A program made the position numbers and the translations under genes. Below the pieces are notes generated by a model. It ran no database searches and was not told the DNA's origin. It worked only from the letters and a program-made list of their open reading frames with translations. A stretch of 64,000 nt of DNA from Favolaschia claudopus (lineage: Eukaryota; Basidiomycota; Agaricomycetes; Agaricales; Mycenaceae): the NCBI GenBank assembly GCA_037176885.1, contig JAWWNJ010000032.1:62001-126000 (forward strand). Direction: 5' to 3'. Shown here in pieces: positions 32,186 through 43,942 of the stretch (positions are counted from its first letter, which is position 1; each line of letters starts with the position of its first letter).

Positions 32186-34101
32186 CTACAACGTAGCGGT
32201 GGCCTTTTCGACGTCAACCGTGACCTTGATGCCTCTGAATGAATCGAGGCTCGGGTCACGACTGGCGGCACGGAAACCCATCTCCAAGGCGCCGCTAGTG
32301 TACGTCGGCGCAGGGCTTCCTTCATCGAGAGGCTCTCCATCATCTCCTCCAACTGCAGTGCTAAGGCTAGCGCCCAAGTCCAGTCCGAGCCCGAGACGAA
32401 TATCTTCCAACTCAGCCATGTCCCGCTCAAGGTCCATGTCTGGGGGAATGCTACCGAGCGTGCTTAGGACGATGTTGGAATCCGTGATGCGGCTGCGGGT
32501 GTAGGACTTGCTGCGAGGGTTAGGAGGGGTGAAAGGAGAGCATTGCTGCTGGGTCATTGACTTCGTGGTGAATGCATTGATTCCGGTGCCCTCGGAATGC
32601 GACACTGTTTCGGAACCACGTTCGCGAAGGTCCAGAATCTGAACAGGTGTTATGAGATATAGGCTTCCCGCAGTTAGACCACTAACCAAGCGACACGCTA
32701 GCAACGGGGCCATCATCACGCTCAGCGGGATGTTCATGGCGGAAATGACTTGACGGGGTCTGGAAAGGTTCAGGTTGAAACCAGCGAAACTTACTTCGAC
32801 TTACTGAAGATAGAAGATGCCATTGATCAAGTTGGCGATAGAAATGAGAATGTAATAGAAAACCCCTGCACATTGGTATGTCAACACTTGAAAACGTAAA
32901 GAAAATATTGTGGTACCTTCACGAAGGAATGTTTGGATAAGCCTGCTGTTTGGCCCACCATTGCGTCTGCGAATAGTGAAAGCTTTCCAAACAGTCATGA
33001 AAGTAACGATGGTGTCGAAGAGGAGTGGGGCGATCTAGCTAGCGGTGAGAAGAAAGAATGAACAATGCGTAAAAACGCACGAAGAACCCTGCATGCACGT
33101 CAATAAACATCAAACCGACACACAGAGGAAAGACATACCAAGAAGATGAGCGGAATGAGGTGCAGACATAGGGAAACAAGGGCCCTTATCCTATAGAGGA
33201 TCAGATCAAGTTTCCAGGCGCCATTCATCAACGTACGAAAGGTGGTTTAACAAAACCCAGTACTAAAAAGTTCGTTAACGAAGGATCAAGGATTCCAAGT
33301 GCGTCTTACGGAGCATCTGGGTTGTATCGACGTAGAGCTGATAGGCGATAACCCCGGCCATAGCGCAAAGAAGAAACCACAACACGTATATATTCCTATT
33401 GAAGAATGCGTACGTGCGGATGAGAAGGACCGCTGTGGGTGTACAGATGAATGAAGGAAACCGATAGCGAGGAATTGCGCACATTCGGAGCCGACTTGAT
33501 TCCACATAGCCAAGGCTACAGGGATCTAAATCGATAAGGGATCGGCGACGTTAGACAGACTTTTAGATGGAGCGACGAACCTTGTAAATCTTTTGGCACG
33601 TCTCAAGCGAATGGTCCGAAACGAAACAATAAAGAAGGTAGGGAACCACAGCAATGACCCAGTAGCTGTCGTGAACGATGTCAACGTAGACGACGCGAAG
33701 ACGCAAAGAACTCACCGGCAAAAGAGATAAGCTGCTTTGACGGGTGTCCAGTGGGTTCTCCAGACCTTCGCATGAAAATAAGCGAGAGAAAGAGAGATGG
33801 AGGAAGTGAGTGAACGAACGAATTTGATTTCGCGTGGGATAGAAATGAGCCAATCCCAAATGACGACCGCGTCTACAACGACAATGAAAAGGAAGATCGC
33901 GTCGAAGGGGAGACGATCATACACATTGCTGTAGGGAAAATCCGAGGTGGAAGAACAGCCAGCGACGAGGTCGGGAATACGTACCACAAAAGTATACCTG
34001 AGTTATGTAGAGGATTCTGTCTGAAGGAGCATTAGATTGGGAGGATGGGAGGGACGAGGAGGGGGTAGGTTACCTGCTGCGGCGAGGTCGTGGGCGTCCA
34101 T
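32186..34101 (-). CDS. Seven-helix membrane protein of the DUF6533 type
   Basis: The exons, in transcript order, are 34101-34074, 33997-33985, 33928-33820, 33765-33716, 33665-33581, 33525-33483, 33432-33310, 33262-33237, 33190-33139, 33088-33081, 33034-32917, 32865-32805, 32759-32687 and 32638-32186, giving 413 residues. The line DAVVIWDWLISIPREIKF followed by WRTHWTPVKAAYLFCRYW is the usual start of these basidiomycete-expanded proteins. Later hydrophobic segments include VVPYLLYCFV, VLLIRTYAFFNRN, LLCAMAGVIAYQLYV and PLLFDTIVTFMTVW. A cytoplasmic Ser/Asp-rich tail follows. The function is unknown; a receptor-like role is often supposed but unproven. Exons of 13 and 8 nt are used. Confidence 0.85.
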
Positions 34102-34589
34102 GACTGAGGGAGAAGATGGTGGTTGAGGAACAAGAAGGAAGGCGGGCAGATATTTAGCTAAGCCAACTTGAAGCTTCGCAGCGGGTTGCCACTAGACTAA
34201 TAAGGTCAAGAAGACACTTTTGTACCGGGTGCGTCAGATCCCTTCTTTTTCTTCTTTTCGCTTCGACTTATATTCTGTTTCGCGTCCACAGCGTCCAGCT
34301 GGCTTTTGAGTGCCACTAAGGCCGTATATACCGGCCAAAACACCAGTCATAGTCCACAAAAAGTTTCCAAGATTTTTGCAAATCTTCGAGGCTCTTTACT
34401 AGCCAGTAACCCATGTAACAGCCGCTGAGCTTAACAGTCGTCGAGTTTTCATTCGGCTCAATATCCTGACGCGCGTCGACAAGCTTTTGGCGCGCTTTGG
34501 CTTTCAGTAATGCACGACGCGTCTTGAGAGAACAACCTACTTATCCCCATCTGAAGGTGAGAGCTGATGGGATTCGGGTGCAATAGGAT
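34102..34589. other. Divergent promoter region, nothing specific recognised
   Basis: This 488-bp region lies between the starts of the DUF6533-type gene and ALG9. Two ACGCGT-like sites (near 34472 and 34517) resemble the cell-cycle MCB element, but short motifs of this kind arise by chance. Confidence 0.4.
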
Positions 34590-36977
34590 ATGGCCGACGT
34601 CCAGCACATTCGTTTGCGCCGCCCCGAACCTGTCGACCAAAAGCCTAAGCAACCACCTCGCCATACAGGTATTCTTCAGGATCAGTTACGGAGAGCCGCA
34701 CGCCGTCCATGGAACCCCAGCTTTTCTCTAGCAGTTCGAATACTGCTGCTCATGCGGGTAACCGGCGCAATGTATTCCAATATTGACGACTGCGATGAAG
34801 GTACGCTGCTGCAAGCCTGCAAGACTGTTGAGGACATGAACTTTACCAGTCTTCAATTTTTGGGAACCTTTACATTTTCTGGACCACGGATACGGCTTTC
34901 AAACATGGGAAGTCTCTCCTGAGTACGCAGTTCGAAGTTGGGCATATATCCTCCTGCATATCTTCCCTGCGAGACTTGCAAAGCTAGTGCTAGCTGGGGA
35001 CAAAGTGAGTGGCGCATGGTGTCTCTATTCAAATGTCTTACAACAACACACAGAGAGCTGCCTTCTTCGCAGTGAGAATAACACTCGCAGTAATCTCGGT
35101 CCTTGCGGAGGCCAAATTCTACCGCACGGTGTATGAAAAAATTAACGAGAGGGTTGGGCGCTATCTATTCTTCATGCTCTTATTCAGTGCCGGAATGTGG
35201 AATGCTTCAGCAGGTATGTCGCATTTTCGCGGCGAATTGCACAGTGACTGATATTTGAACAGCACTTCTCCCCTCCTCTTTTGCAATGTATCTCTCGACG
35301 TTCGCTTTCTCATACGCCCTTGCGCCTTCAAGCGAGCAGAATAGCAGAAGAACCCTTGCTGCAACTCTTTTGTTTGCCACAGGTGCCATCGTTGGCTGGC
35401 CATTCGCTCTGGCCCTGGCTGTTCCTTTCGTGCTAGAAGAGCTATTTGTCTTCAGCGCGGATCGTGTTGCACCAGAGCTCCGATTCTCCTGGATGCTCAA
35501 ACGCTGGAAAAGATTATCCACAGCTGGCCTATATGCCAGTCTAATATTCGTAAGCGGTTCCGACATGGAGCCAGCTTGTATTGACTTTTTCAACATCTAG
35601 ATTCCAGTTATAGCAATTGACAGCATCGCCTATGGCAAGCTTACCATCGTTCCGTGGAACATCGTCAAGTACAATATATTTGGCGGGTCAGAACGCGGAC
35701 CAGATCTCTATGGGACTTCGCCCTGGAACTTCTACCTGCTTAACTTTGCTCTGAATTTCAATGTTCTTACATTCTTCGCATTGCTGTCGCTCCCCTCACT
35801 CGCCGTAACCTATTTCGTGGATCGGAAACGCCTTGGTTTGGCTAAGCCTTCAGCTGACCAAAGCTCGCCGTTCACAGTCCTTGCATTCCGACTGGCTCCA
35901 TTCTATCTTTGGACGGGCATTCTCACTGCACAGGCACATAAGGAGGAACGATTTATGTTTCCAGCATATCCACTTCTCTGCTTCAATGCCGCAGTAACGT
36001 TGTATCTTATGCGTGGATGGCTCGAGACCGCATTCATCAAGGTCACCAAGTCTCCGTACCGTGTCAGTTGCATCTGTTCGATACTCAGTAGAACGTCGCT
36101 CATTGCATGCAGGCTTCTCAAAGCACCATATTCCGCACTTTTACCTCCTCCGTCGTGGTCGCATCCGCCGCGATCTCGATTTCAAGAATTCTCGCCTTGA
36201 CGTATTACTACCACTCGCCCATGTCTGTCGTGTTCAAATTTCAGGTCGAAGAACTTCCCCGACTCCTCAAAGATACTGGTCTACTCCCCACGTACCCTCC
36301 AGGAACGCCAGAGGAGGAAATTCCGCGCATTGATCTGTTTTTCGTCAAGCACTTTAATATGACCTTATGCGTGGGCAAGGAGTGGTATCGGTTCCCTGGC
36401 CATTATCTGGTGCCAACCGGAGTTCGTGTCGATTTCGTCAAGAGCGAATTCGAAGGGCTTTTACCTGGCCATTTTGGGGAGGGCGAGTTCAAGCAACCAT
36501 CTGTGGGGAATGATATCCTCTCTGTCGCTTGGTGGAATAAGCCAGCTAGTTGGTATGGATGGCAGCGCCCAGAAACTAGGTTGGTGCCTGCGGGCTTGAA
36601 CGATCTCAATCGGGAGCAACCCAATTTCTATGCAAGTTCTGCTTTTGCGATATTCTTCTTTTACTAATCCACAGTAGGTCCCTGTTGAAACTTGCGACTA
36701 CCTGCTTGACTTGGACTTTCCCAAACACCCGGTCTCGTCTGATCTCGAGCCGCGTCACGCGATGGATACGAAGAGTTGGGACCGCGTCTATTGCACGCCT
36801 TTCCTCGACGCGAGACACTCGAATCTATTGACACGGACGCTGTGGCTGCCTGGAGAGGCTTGGCAGAGTCTGAACGAGTTCGGGGATTACTGCCTGCTGA
36901 AAAATAAAGAGTTGGTCAACAGAAAGGAAACCAGAGTCAGAACCATGCGTCATGATATCATATTTAACCTACTGTAA
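34590..36977 (+). CDS. ALG9: Dol-P-Man alpha-1,2-mannosyltransferase Alg9
   Basis: This ER lumenal GT22 enzyme adds alpha-1,2-mannoses to the dolichol-linked N-glycan precursor. The exons are 34590-34800, 34850-35004, 35054-35213, 35263-35549, 35601-36062, 36113-36631 and 36678-36977, giving 697 residues. GT22 marks are present: NIDDCDE-VFNFWEPLHFL (the conserved acidic pair and WEP), GFQTWE-SPEYAVRSWAY, and HKEERFMFPAYPLLC. About ten hydrophobic helices span residues 40-520, followed by a lumenal C-terminal domain. The last intron (36632-36677) needs a GC donor, GCAAGT, to give NFY-VPVETCDYLLDL; the GT options there all hit stops. Confidence 0.95.
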
Positions 36978-37173
36978 TATGCACCTTCAGGTCCGCTTTT
37001 TCGATTTGAAGCACAATAGCAGATTTCCTATTTGAGCCTGAGATTCGCATCAGTACTGCAACTTTCACCTCCTTACGCCCAGTTCCAACGTCGCCGTGAT
37101 ACCACCCGTGCCCATTGCGCTACCCAGATCCCCTCAGCTGCCACCTCCAAACGCGCTGATCTCTCCAGACAAT

Positions 37174-40100
37174 ATGGCCGCATCCGAAAGCATGAGCGAC
37201 GCGTCTTCCGACCTCGTAGGAATCCTCCCGCTCCTCTCGCGTGCTTCTCTCAGGACCGTCGCGTTATCTAGACCAATTTATCGGACGAAGATGTGGAGAT
37301 GACCCCCCCAGAGCCTCCCGTCTCCGCGAAAAGGGCTTACAGTGAGGACATTCTCATGGTGATCGTTCCCTCATTGAATCATCCGTCCCGTAGACTTCCT
37401 CCTTCCCCTACTCGAGGCATTCCGCAACACAACTGAGGGTCTTACGTTGCCGGTGGAATTGCGAAACGCCTGGACGGATGAAACTACACGTTTGACGGAC
37501 AAGGCTAAACAGAAGCCATACAAGGTCGCGATAGTGGGACGAACAGGTATGAATCCGTTTTGGTGCTGGACAAAGCAAATTTTCTCCCTATACTAATTTG
37601 CCGCTTCAAGGGGTCAGCGACACGAACCTACAAGCACTGGTGCCTTTGACTGACATTTAAGCAGGTCGGCAAATCAACACTTCTAAATGCCCTTCTCAAC
37701 AACCAGGTCCTGACTGCCTCCGCGTCGGTTCGTGACACCCATTTTTGTTTGATATTGCGCCAACTATGTGCAGGGAGCGTGTACCGCCGTAACGACAGAA
37801 ATATCCTACAAAGGTTTGAGTTGCGCAACGATCCTCTGAAGAACTGCTCAGAAGTCGCTAGATGTTAGACATGTCGAGGCCACCGTAGAATTCATATCCA
37901 GAGAAGACTGGGGAAAGGTGCGTTATGGTGTTTTCGCGCTCAACACAGATCCTCATGCCCTAGCAGAATCTTCGCCGCTACATGGAAGACGTGTCTGTGA
38001 CCTTGGTTTATTCGATAATTTGATACTGATTGAAATATTGTAGGACTGATACAAGTGAAGATACGGAAGAAGGGCTCGCCGATACTAATTTCGAACTATC
38101 TCTCAAACAACAATCGAGGAATAAAATCATCGGAGTACATTCCTCTTCCATGCACAAATGTAGTAATCCTGATAGCTTCGTTCCATGACAGATATACCCT
38201 CAGTCCGTATTTCATTGCATAACGGCTCAGTCCCTGTTTGACGGGATGTAGATTGAAGAATGTTGCCACGAGTGAATGGAATTTCGAGGAGCTAATGAAC
38301 GAGCCCTTGGTTTCCAGCTATCTAGGGGCATCGCGCGACTTTTCAGCGAGTGGATCCTCTAATTTCCAAAAAGAGGTCCGTCGCTTTCACCCACCTCTGG
38401 TCTATACTCACAGCGCCGCAGCTGGAGCAGTTTCTGGCTTCTAGTCTTAGTAGTTCGGATACTCGTGCAGTGAGTCTCGCTTTGGTGCTTGTTTTGCCAG
38501 CTAAGTGTTGCGCGACAGCTGTGGCCACTGGTAAAAATGTCACTAATTCGGTAATTTTCAAATACGTTTCCCATGCTGACTTATGCGGCAGCGTCAAGAT
38601 TATGGGCCGCTTTGAGGTACGGACACATTGCATTTCTTGCTGCCGCCATCATGGAATTCATAGGTTGTATCCACCGGCGTAGTGTTGGTCGATCTTCCCG
38701 GCTACGGGGATGTGGATAATTCTCGGGACACCATGGCTGAAGACTACCTAAAAAATGCCGACTGCGTTTGCCTAGGCCAGTTGCGATGTGCTTTCCTTTG
38801 GACGTGGAATTAATACGTTGGACAGTCTCCGGCATTGCCCGAGCTAAGGATGATCGAGTTCGGTGCTTGGTAGTTCGTTTTCATTAGCTAATCATTTTTT
38901 GCCCTCTAGGATATTCACAAAAACCTATACAACCAGTACGTATCATGGCGCTCATTTTCCCGAAGTTTTCCGACGCCTAGTCTCTTCCAGCTTGTCTCGA
39001 ATCATTCTAGATGGACGAGTTAAAGACAAATCCATTCTTCTTGTGCTAACAGGCGCCGATGTACGTCCTGCCCGTTTTGTCTCGAGTATCATACTAAGGG
39101 TGTGTCTTTCAATGCACATAGACTCCCATCAGCAGCACCGAGATAGTACATCTCATTCCCTGATCGTTAATGAGTTTCCTGACGAAAATACAGACTCTGA
39201 GTAAGCCGCAACAAGCCACAGTCGACGCCCTGGAAAAGGCTCGTCCTGCGACTACTGATCCTGAAGGAGGACTTACCCAATGATAGAAAGCCCTTGCTCT
39301 CGGTCAGGAGATCGAGGACCTTTGCAGCAAGAAGGAAAAGAAAGAAAAGTCCAAAAGCAAGAACTTGAAGAAGAAGGAAGAAAACATCAATAGTTTGAAA
39401 CTACAGGTATGTACGTAATATGAATCCATCGGGACGTTGCTTAATGGTGTCCAGATCAGCGACAAAAGAGGTGAAAAAGACACGGTCATCAGAAAGAAAA
39501 ATGGCATGCTAGCGGTACTGATTTCGTCCATGTTTTCAATCTCCTCTCATCTTCATTTAGAAAGGCCGCTCTGATATTGTCGAGAACGCCCTTCAAGATT
39601 CATATAGACAACTGCATCGTGAAATAACTAAATCAGATGATGAACCGACCATACCCATTTTTTGCCTCGGTGATGGCGTTCAAATTCGACAGTTGTATGA
39701 CTTGACTAATTATTCTAGGTTCCCGCGATTTCTTGTACGATCTACATTTTTTTGGTTTTCTCCTGCTAATTGTACTTGCAGGAGTTTAGCGCGGCTCGTT
39801 CCAGATCCGTCGAACATCTTCACCGATAAAGAACATGTAGGCCAATCCACCTTCGTGTGAGTGTCATGTCTAACTTCTCTAGACAAACATACCGCGGCTC
39901 AGAAGATACCTTGAGAACGATGGGGAGAAACGGAGTCTGACAGATGCCATCGAGACAGTTGGCAGTTTCTGTCAGTTCTTGACTCAAACATCAAAATCCC
40001 AATTTTCTGGTCACTCGTCATTGGGGGATGTTGGCCTAAAGATACATCATGCGATTGCTGGCTTTGATTCGGCAAGTGATGGTCGTGTCGCCCGCTTGTT

Positions 40101-41423
40101 TCCTCTCAGCTTTACTCCTTCAGGATTGCAAGAAAAGGCTGGATGAACTACTATATCAGATCCGGAGGGAGTATGACAGCTTACTGCAAGCGTTACGTGT
40201 GGCTGTGAGCGATGTGAGTCTTTTACCCCCCAAGTTCGACTACATGTACATATCTACGCTCCACATAGGCACAAAGCAAAAGCGACGACGTGTTCCAGAG
40301 CAAAGAATCGTTCAAATGGAACCGATACAGGTTTAGTAGATCTCACCAACTCATGCGTATCTGATGTATCCTGTAGGGCCATGATGCGTCAGAATGGAGT
40401 GTACGAGGGCGGCAATCTCAACGCCGATCTGACGGGTAATGAAGCAACCAAACTGCACAGAATGAATAGCTAACTCTCATAGCTAATATCCTACCGGCCG
40501 TTCAAAAAACCTGGTTCGTTTTCGCGATTTCTTTCCCGTCTTGAGATAGACTTCTCTTCTCAAGGTACACTGTCGTCAACAACAAAATTCCTTTGCATAT
40601 CGACTCATTTTGTGACGACATTGATACCCTGCTGACGGACTCGGTCACATCAATAAGTGAATTTCTCAGTCGATATATATGTCGTTTGCTAAAATGTCGC
40701 CTTAGGCCCACTTACCTGCCATTCTCCCGCGTCTCTACGCAGAGCCCTGGGCATAGAATCATTCAAGACGGAACTGAAACAGAGCGATCTCAGAGTGACT
40801 CGGAGCGCCCAGAGGCAAGGAAGTCGAGGTTGGGAGCCGCTGATGAAGATTTTGCTCGAATCACAGTATAGGCAAGCTGCCTTAGAGAAAGGACCGGGCA
40901 TGTATAAGCGTATGAAAGTAAGATGTCTTCACATTGATACATTTCGCGTCTAACAGTGTTTTCCCCAGCTAGTAAGTCATGTCAGCAGTAAAATCTTGCT
41001 CTTTTACGCATGGTTCAAATCAGCTAAACCGAAACTACATCCACAACAACGCTGCGTCTCTCTTCGGTCGAATAAATTCTGATGCTGCAGACCTCTTCGA
41101 AGGTGAGTCTTCCTTGTGGTTTGCGTCGCCTTTCTTATGAATGCTCAGAAACTGTAACGAACATCGAGTCACATAGTCGCATGGAGTTTTCACGTTTATT
41201 GAAGGCGACGCGCAATTTCTTGCTTGGTACGTGTATCTTTCTCTCCTCCACTACAACACCTTGATGGATATATCAAGGCGTCGACGAGGTTCCTGCCGAG
41301 GCAAGCGCCTACGCAGCGGCTCAAGAGACTGTCGTGCGTTTTGCGACCGATCAGGAAGATCAAGCCTCCGATATGTTAGACTCGTTGAAGATCCGTCTCC
41401 AGGAAATTCCTCCTCTCGTATGA
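37174..41423 (+). CDS. Dynamin-like GTPase of the nuclear SLIP-GC type, 36 exons
   Basis: The exons start at 37174, 37272, 37394, 37611, 37665, 37774, 37862, 37967, 38044, 38192, 38252, 38422, 38519, 38592, 38664, 38826, 38910, 38991, 39122, 39194, 39287, 39455, 39561, 39719, 39782, 39883, 40124, 40269, 40377, 40483, 40565, 40706, 40969, 41024, 41149 and 41278, giving 824 residues with all phases closing. The Walker A loop reads VAIVGRT-G-VGKST (G89 to T94), followed by TTEISY (switch I region), LVDLPGYGD (G3) and LVLTGAD (G4 position). A Lys/Glu coiled-coil insert and a helical stalk follow. The family is common in Agaricomycetes; its role is unknown. The 37611-37612 exon is 2 nt, 40969-40971 is 3 nt. 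Introns 38776-38825 and 40072-40123 need GC donors. Exon 20/21 borders are the least certain. Confidence 0.85.
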
Positions 41424-41671
41424 CACACAACCACGAACTATTGACAACTTATACCATGCATGTAAAACCTTGTATACGTACCTGGGTGTTCTGTAATTGA
41501 AAACCAAAGACTGTAATTGTGGCACAGTGTAGATGGTCAGGGTAATCATATTATAATCGTACGCGTTCTGTAACAACTGGAAATAACTGGGTCCGTATCA
41601 ATATCGATCTCGCATTCTCCAAGCCCAACCCATATTTCTTTCATGGATTTACTCCAACAGCTGTAGACGTT

Positions 41672-43010
41672 TTAGCTCCAGTGTGTCATCGAAACCAATG
41701 TCAACCGCTCACTGATGTCTCCGATGATGCCTGGAAGTATGGTTTCAGGGTCTCAGTAGAGTGTTCGCCGAGGCTGAATGCGACTCACCTTGTGGATCAG
41801 CCCAGTCATCTCCAATGGATACGATACTAGAGGAGGAATGAGTACAACGGGAGACAGGAAGCTGGATGGCCCGAACTTGATAATACTGTTGAATCCATTT
41901 TCATTGGCTTTAGCGAAATTCGGGTCTTGGTCGTTTGTGACTCTGCTGTTTGTATTCTATACCTTATGCTTGAGATCAACAGTGTTTTCTGAGTCGGAAG
42001 TGCCGCACCTGGGTGTAGTTGGCGGACTTGGCAATCATATCTAATATCCCAGATTCAGGGCAAGCAACAGGATGCGGAAGAACGTGACTTGCCGGTCCAG
42101 GGATCGGTGAAGAAAAGTCGACCCTGATGTATAACGGGCGACGATCTGGAGGAGGACGAGCGAACTAAGAAACTCAGGTGATTCGCACTGTCGCTGGTGA
42201 AGCCGGGGAAGATTGTCTTGAACTCCGCAATCCCGTTTGAATCTGAGGGCAGTTTGTATTGACAAAGATATCTGCGGGGCTGGATGATCTTACTGGTCAT
42301 CGTTGCACCACGAAGGGACGTAGAGCTAAATTGGCCAGCCGCATTGGCTGGAAAAGCATTAGAATCAGCAGATTCAGTTGGGAGATTACGCACTGCTCCA
42401 GATTTCAACCATGACCTGTGTGTAAAATGAAATTTCGTCATGGAATCGCGCAGAAAAGAACGGACATTGGACAGGGATTGACAAGTTGCGGTATTCACGA
42501 TGCCGATATCAACCAGGAATGGAACCCCGCTGCTCGACGTTAGGAATCGAAGCGAGACTGACAAACCAGGCTTACGGTTGGTTGTCGCTGACATCAGTGC
42601 GCATAGGCTAGAATGGTACAACGAGGTGATGATGAACGCCAGAGGAAGGAACACGAAACGCTCCAGGACGTACCGGGTTGGAAACATAGTTTGCTATCAA
42701 GAGACAGTCAAATATCGGACTCATAACCGACGATGCAAGCTTCAGACCCACCCATTGGAACTTCTGGAGCGAGGACGCAGGTGTTCTGATGCACTTCATG
42801 TCAGATGAGCCGAAAATGAATCCGAGCCGTGGCCAACATACGTTCACCAGTTCAGCGTAGAACGCTCTGCCGGAGACTATTGACGCATCTCGTCTGTCTG
42901 TGGCGGGTACAGCTAGACACAGGGTAAACAAGAGGTAAAACGTTCGGCCAATGAATCGAACCTAGGGCAAGGCCGCAGGCAGCTGTGACAAAGAAGAAGG
43001 AAAGGCGCAT
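41672..43010 (-). CDS. Secreted intradiol ring-cleavage dioxygenase-like protein, catalytic ligands lost
   Basis: The exons, in transcript order, are 43010-42962, 42912-42848, 42793-42674, 42607-42576, 42529-42466, 42415-42394, 42347-42294, 42242-42093, 42040-42009, 41956-41877, 41826-41789 and 41730-41672, giving 254 residues. A signal peptide (MRLSFFFVTAACGLALA) opens the protein. The extracellular-dioxygenase order is kept: MRTDVSDNQPGVPFLVDI, NTATCQSLSN, VMVEIWSTNAAGQF, FKTIFPG, VIHQGRLFF and the NTNSRVTNDQDPNF tail. At the iron site, however, the usual PGHYTGR-THIH reads PGFTSDSANHLS, and the usual GPYY reads IANYV. At least one Tyr ligand and one His ligand are gone. Intron 42041-42092 needs a GCAAGT donor. 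A CTTTAAAAGG box lies about 57 bp upstream of the start. Confidence 0.78.
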
Positions 43011-43942
43011 TGCGAATAGTATGTTGGTTTCAGGGAGAATGTTGAAAAAGACATAGCCATGCCCTCCTTTTAAAGCTAATCGTGCCGGAACATCGAGGTG
43101 GAACTCGGTAACAAGGTTTATGACGACAATTCACGCTAATTAGCCGCAAGGTAAACATCCGACTGGTTCTCGTGAAGACTGGTTCTCGAGGCCAAGCATT
43201 CCATGGAGTAAATTTCGAGCGCAGTAACTCGAAGAGCTTCCTTCCGGGTTAATACCTTGCTCCCTTGCATAAACAGGATGATGAACACCTCGCGTAACGA
43301 AGCATGTGCGATGTAGCCCAGCCTACAAGAGTGCCGTGATCGGACGACGAACTTTCGATGATAATGTCGTATTCGAAAGGGAGGCGTGGTTGAGGGACTA
43401 GACACCGAGTACACTTGCAACGAGAATTGCGCTGAGGTACTTGTGCAGGCAACCTGTAGCACGTCTAGTCTACTATAAAGAAGAGGTGGTGGGGATTGAA
43501 TGTTGCCAGTGGGTGTGAATTGGATGGGTTATCGAACAGCGTGTATTGGTCGCAGAAAAAACTTCACACCGCGGCACGAACCTAGCGTGATGATTGAGAG
43601 AAGCCCGAGACATCGCCTTCGAGATGTTGGAGCGATACAAGGATCACTTGGTGCTGCAGTAAGTATGAAGCAGAGCGTTCATTCATGGTGGATCTGGACG
43701 AGTTGCTGGTACAAGTTCAACGTTCAAACCTTAATGGGGATATGCGGTGCATTTCTCTTGGGCAAGATGAGATCAGTAGGATGTATACGAGTAGCAGTTA
43801 TTTCTGTCCGGACTATGCAAGCACTGAGCCATTTATCTGCAAGTCCGTTGCTATGATAACACGAGAATTAAGGCCAGCCGTTACAAACGATTCGATAACA
43901 ATTGGACACAACAAGGTTCGTAAGATACGGGGTATAGACCTC
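43011..43942. other. Intergenic, one doubtful open frame
   Basis: This region lies between two minus-strand genes. A minus-strand frame at 43136-43462 (108 codons) shows no domain and no signal peptide, and part of it must be promoter for the dioxygenase-like gene. A TATA-like CTTTAAAAGG lies at 43067-43076 on the minus strand. Confidence 0.45.

Noticed and set aside
38750..38860. Apparent frame break in the GTPase after NADCVC, first taken as a sign of a pseudogene.
   Set aside because: A 50-bp intron with a GC donor (38776-38825) restores LVSGIARAKDDR, and all other exons join in phase, so the gene looks intact.
41950..41960. In-frame TAG in the dioxygenase-like gene, considered a nonsense mutation.
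   Set aside because: The TAG is the acceptor end of a 52-bp intron (41957-42008); splicing gives an open frame.
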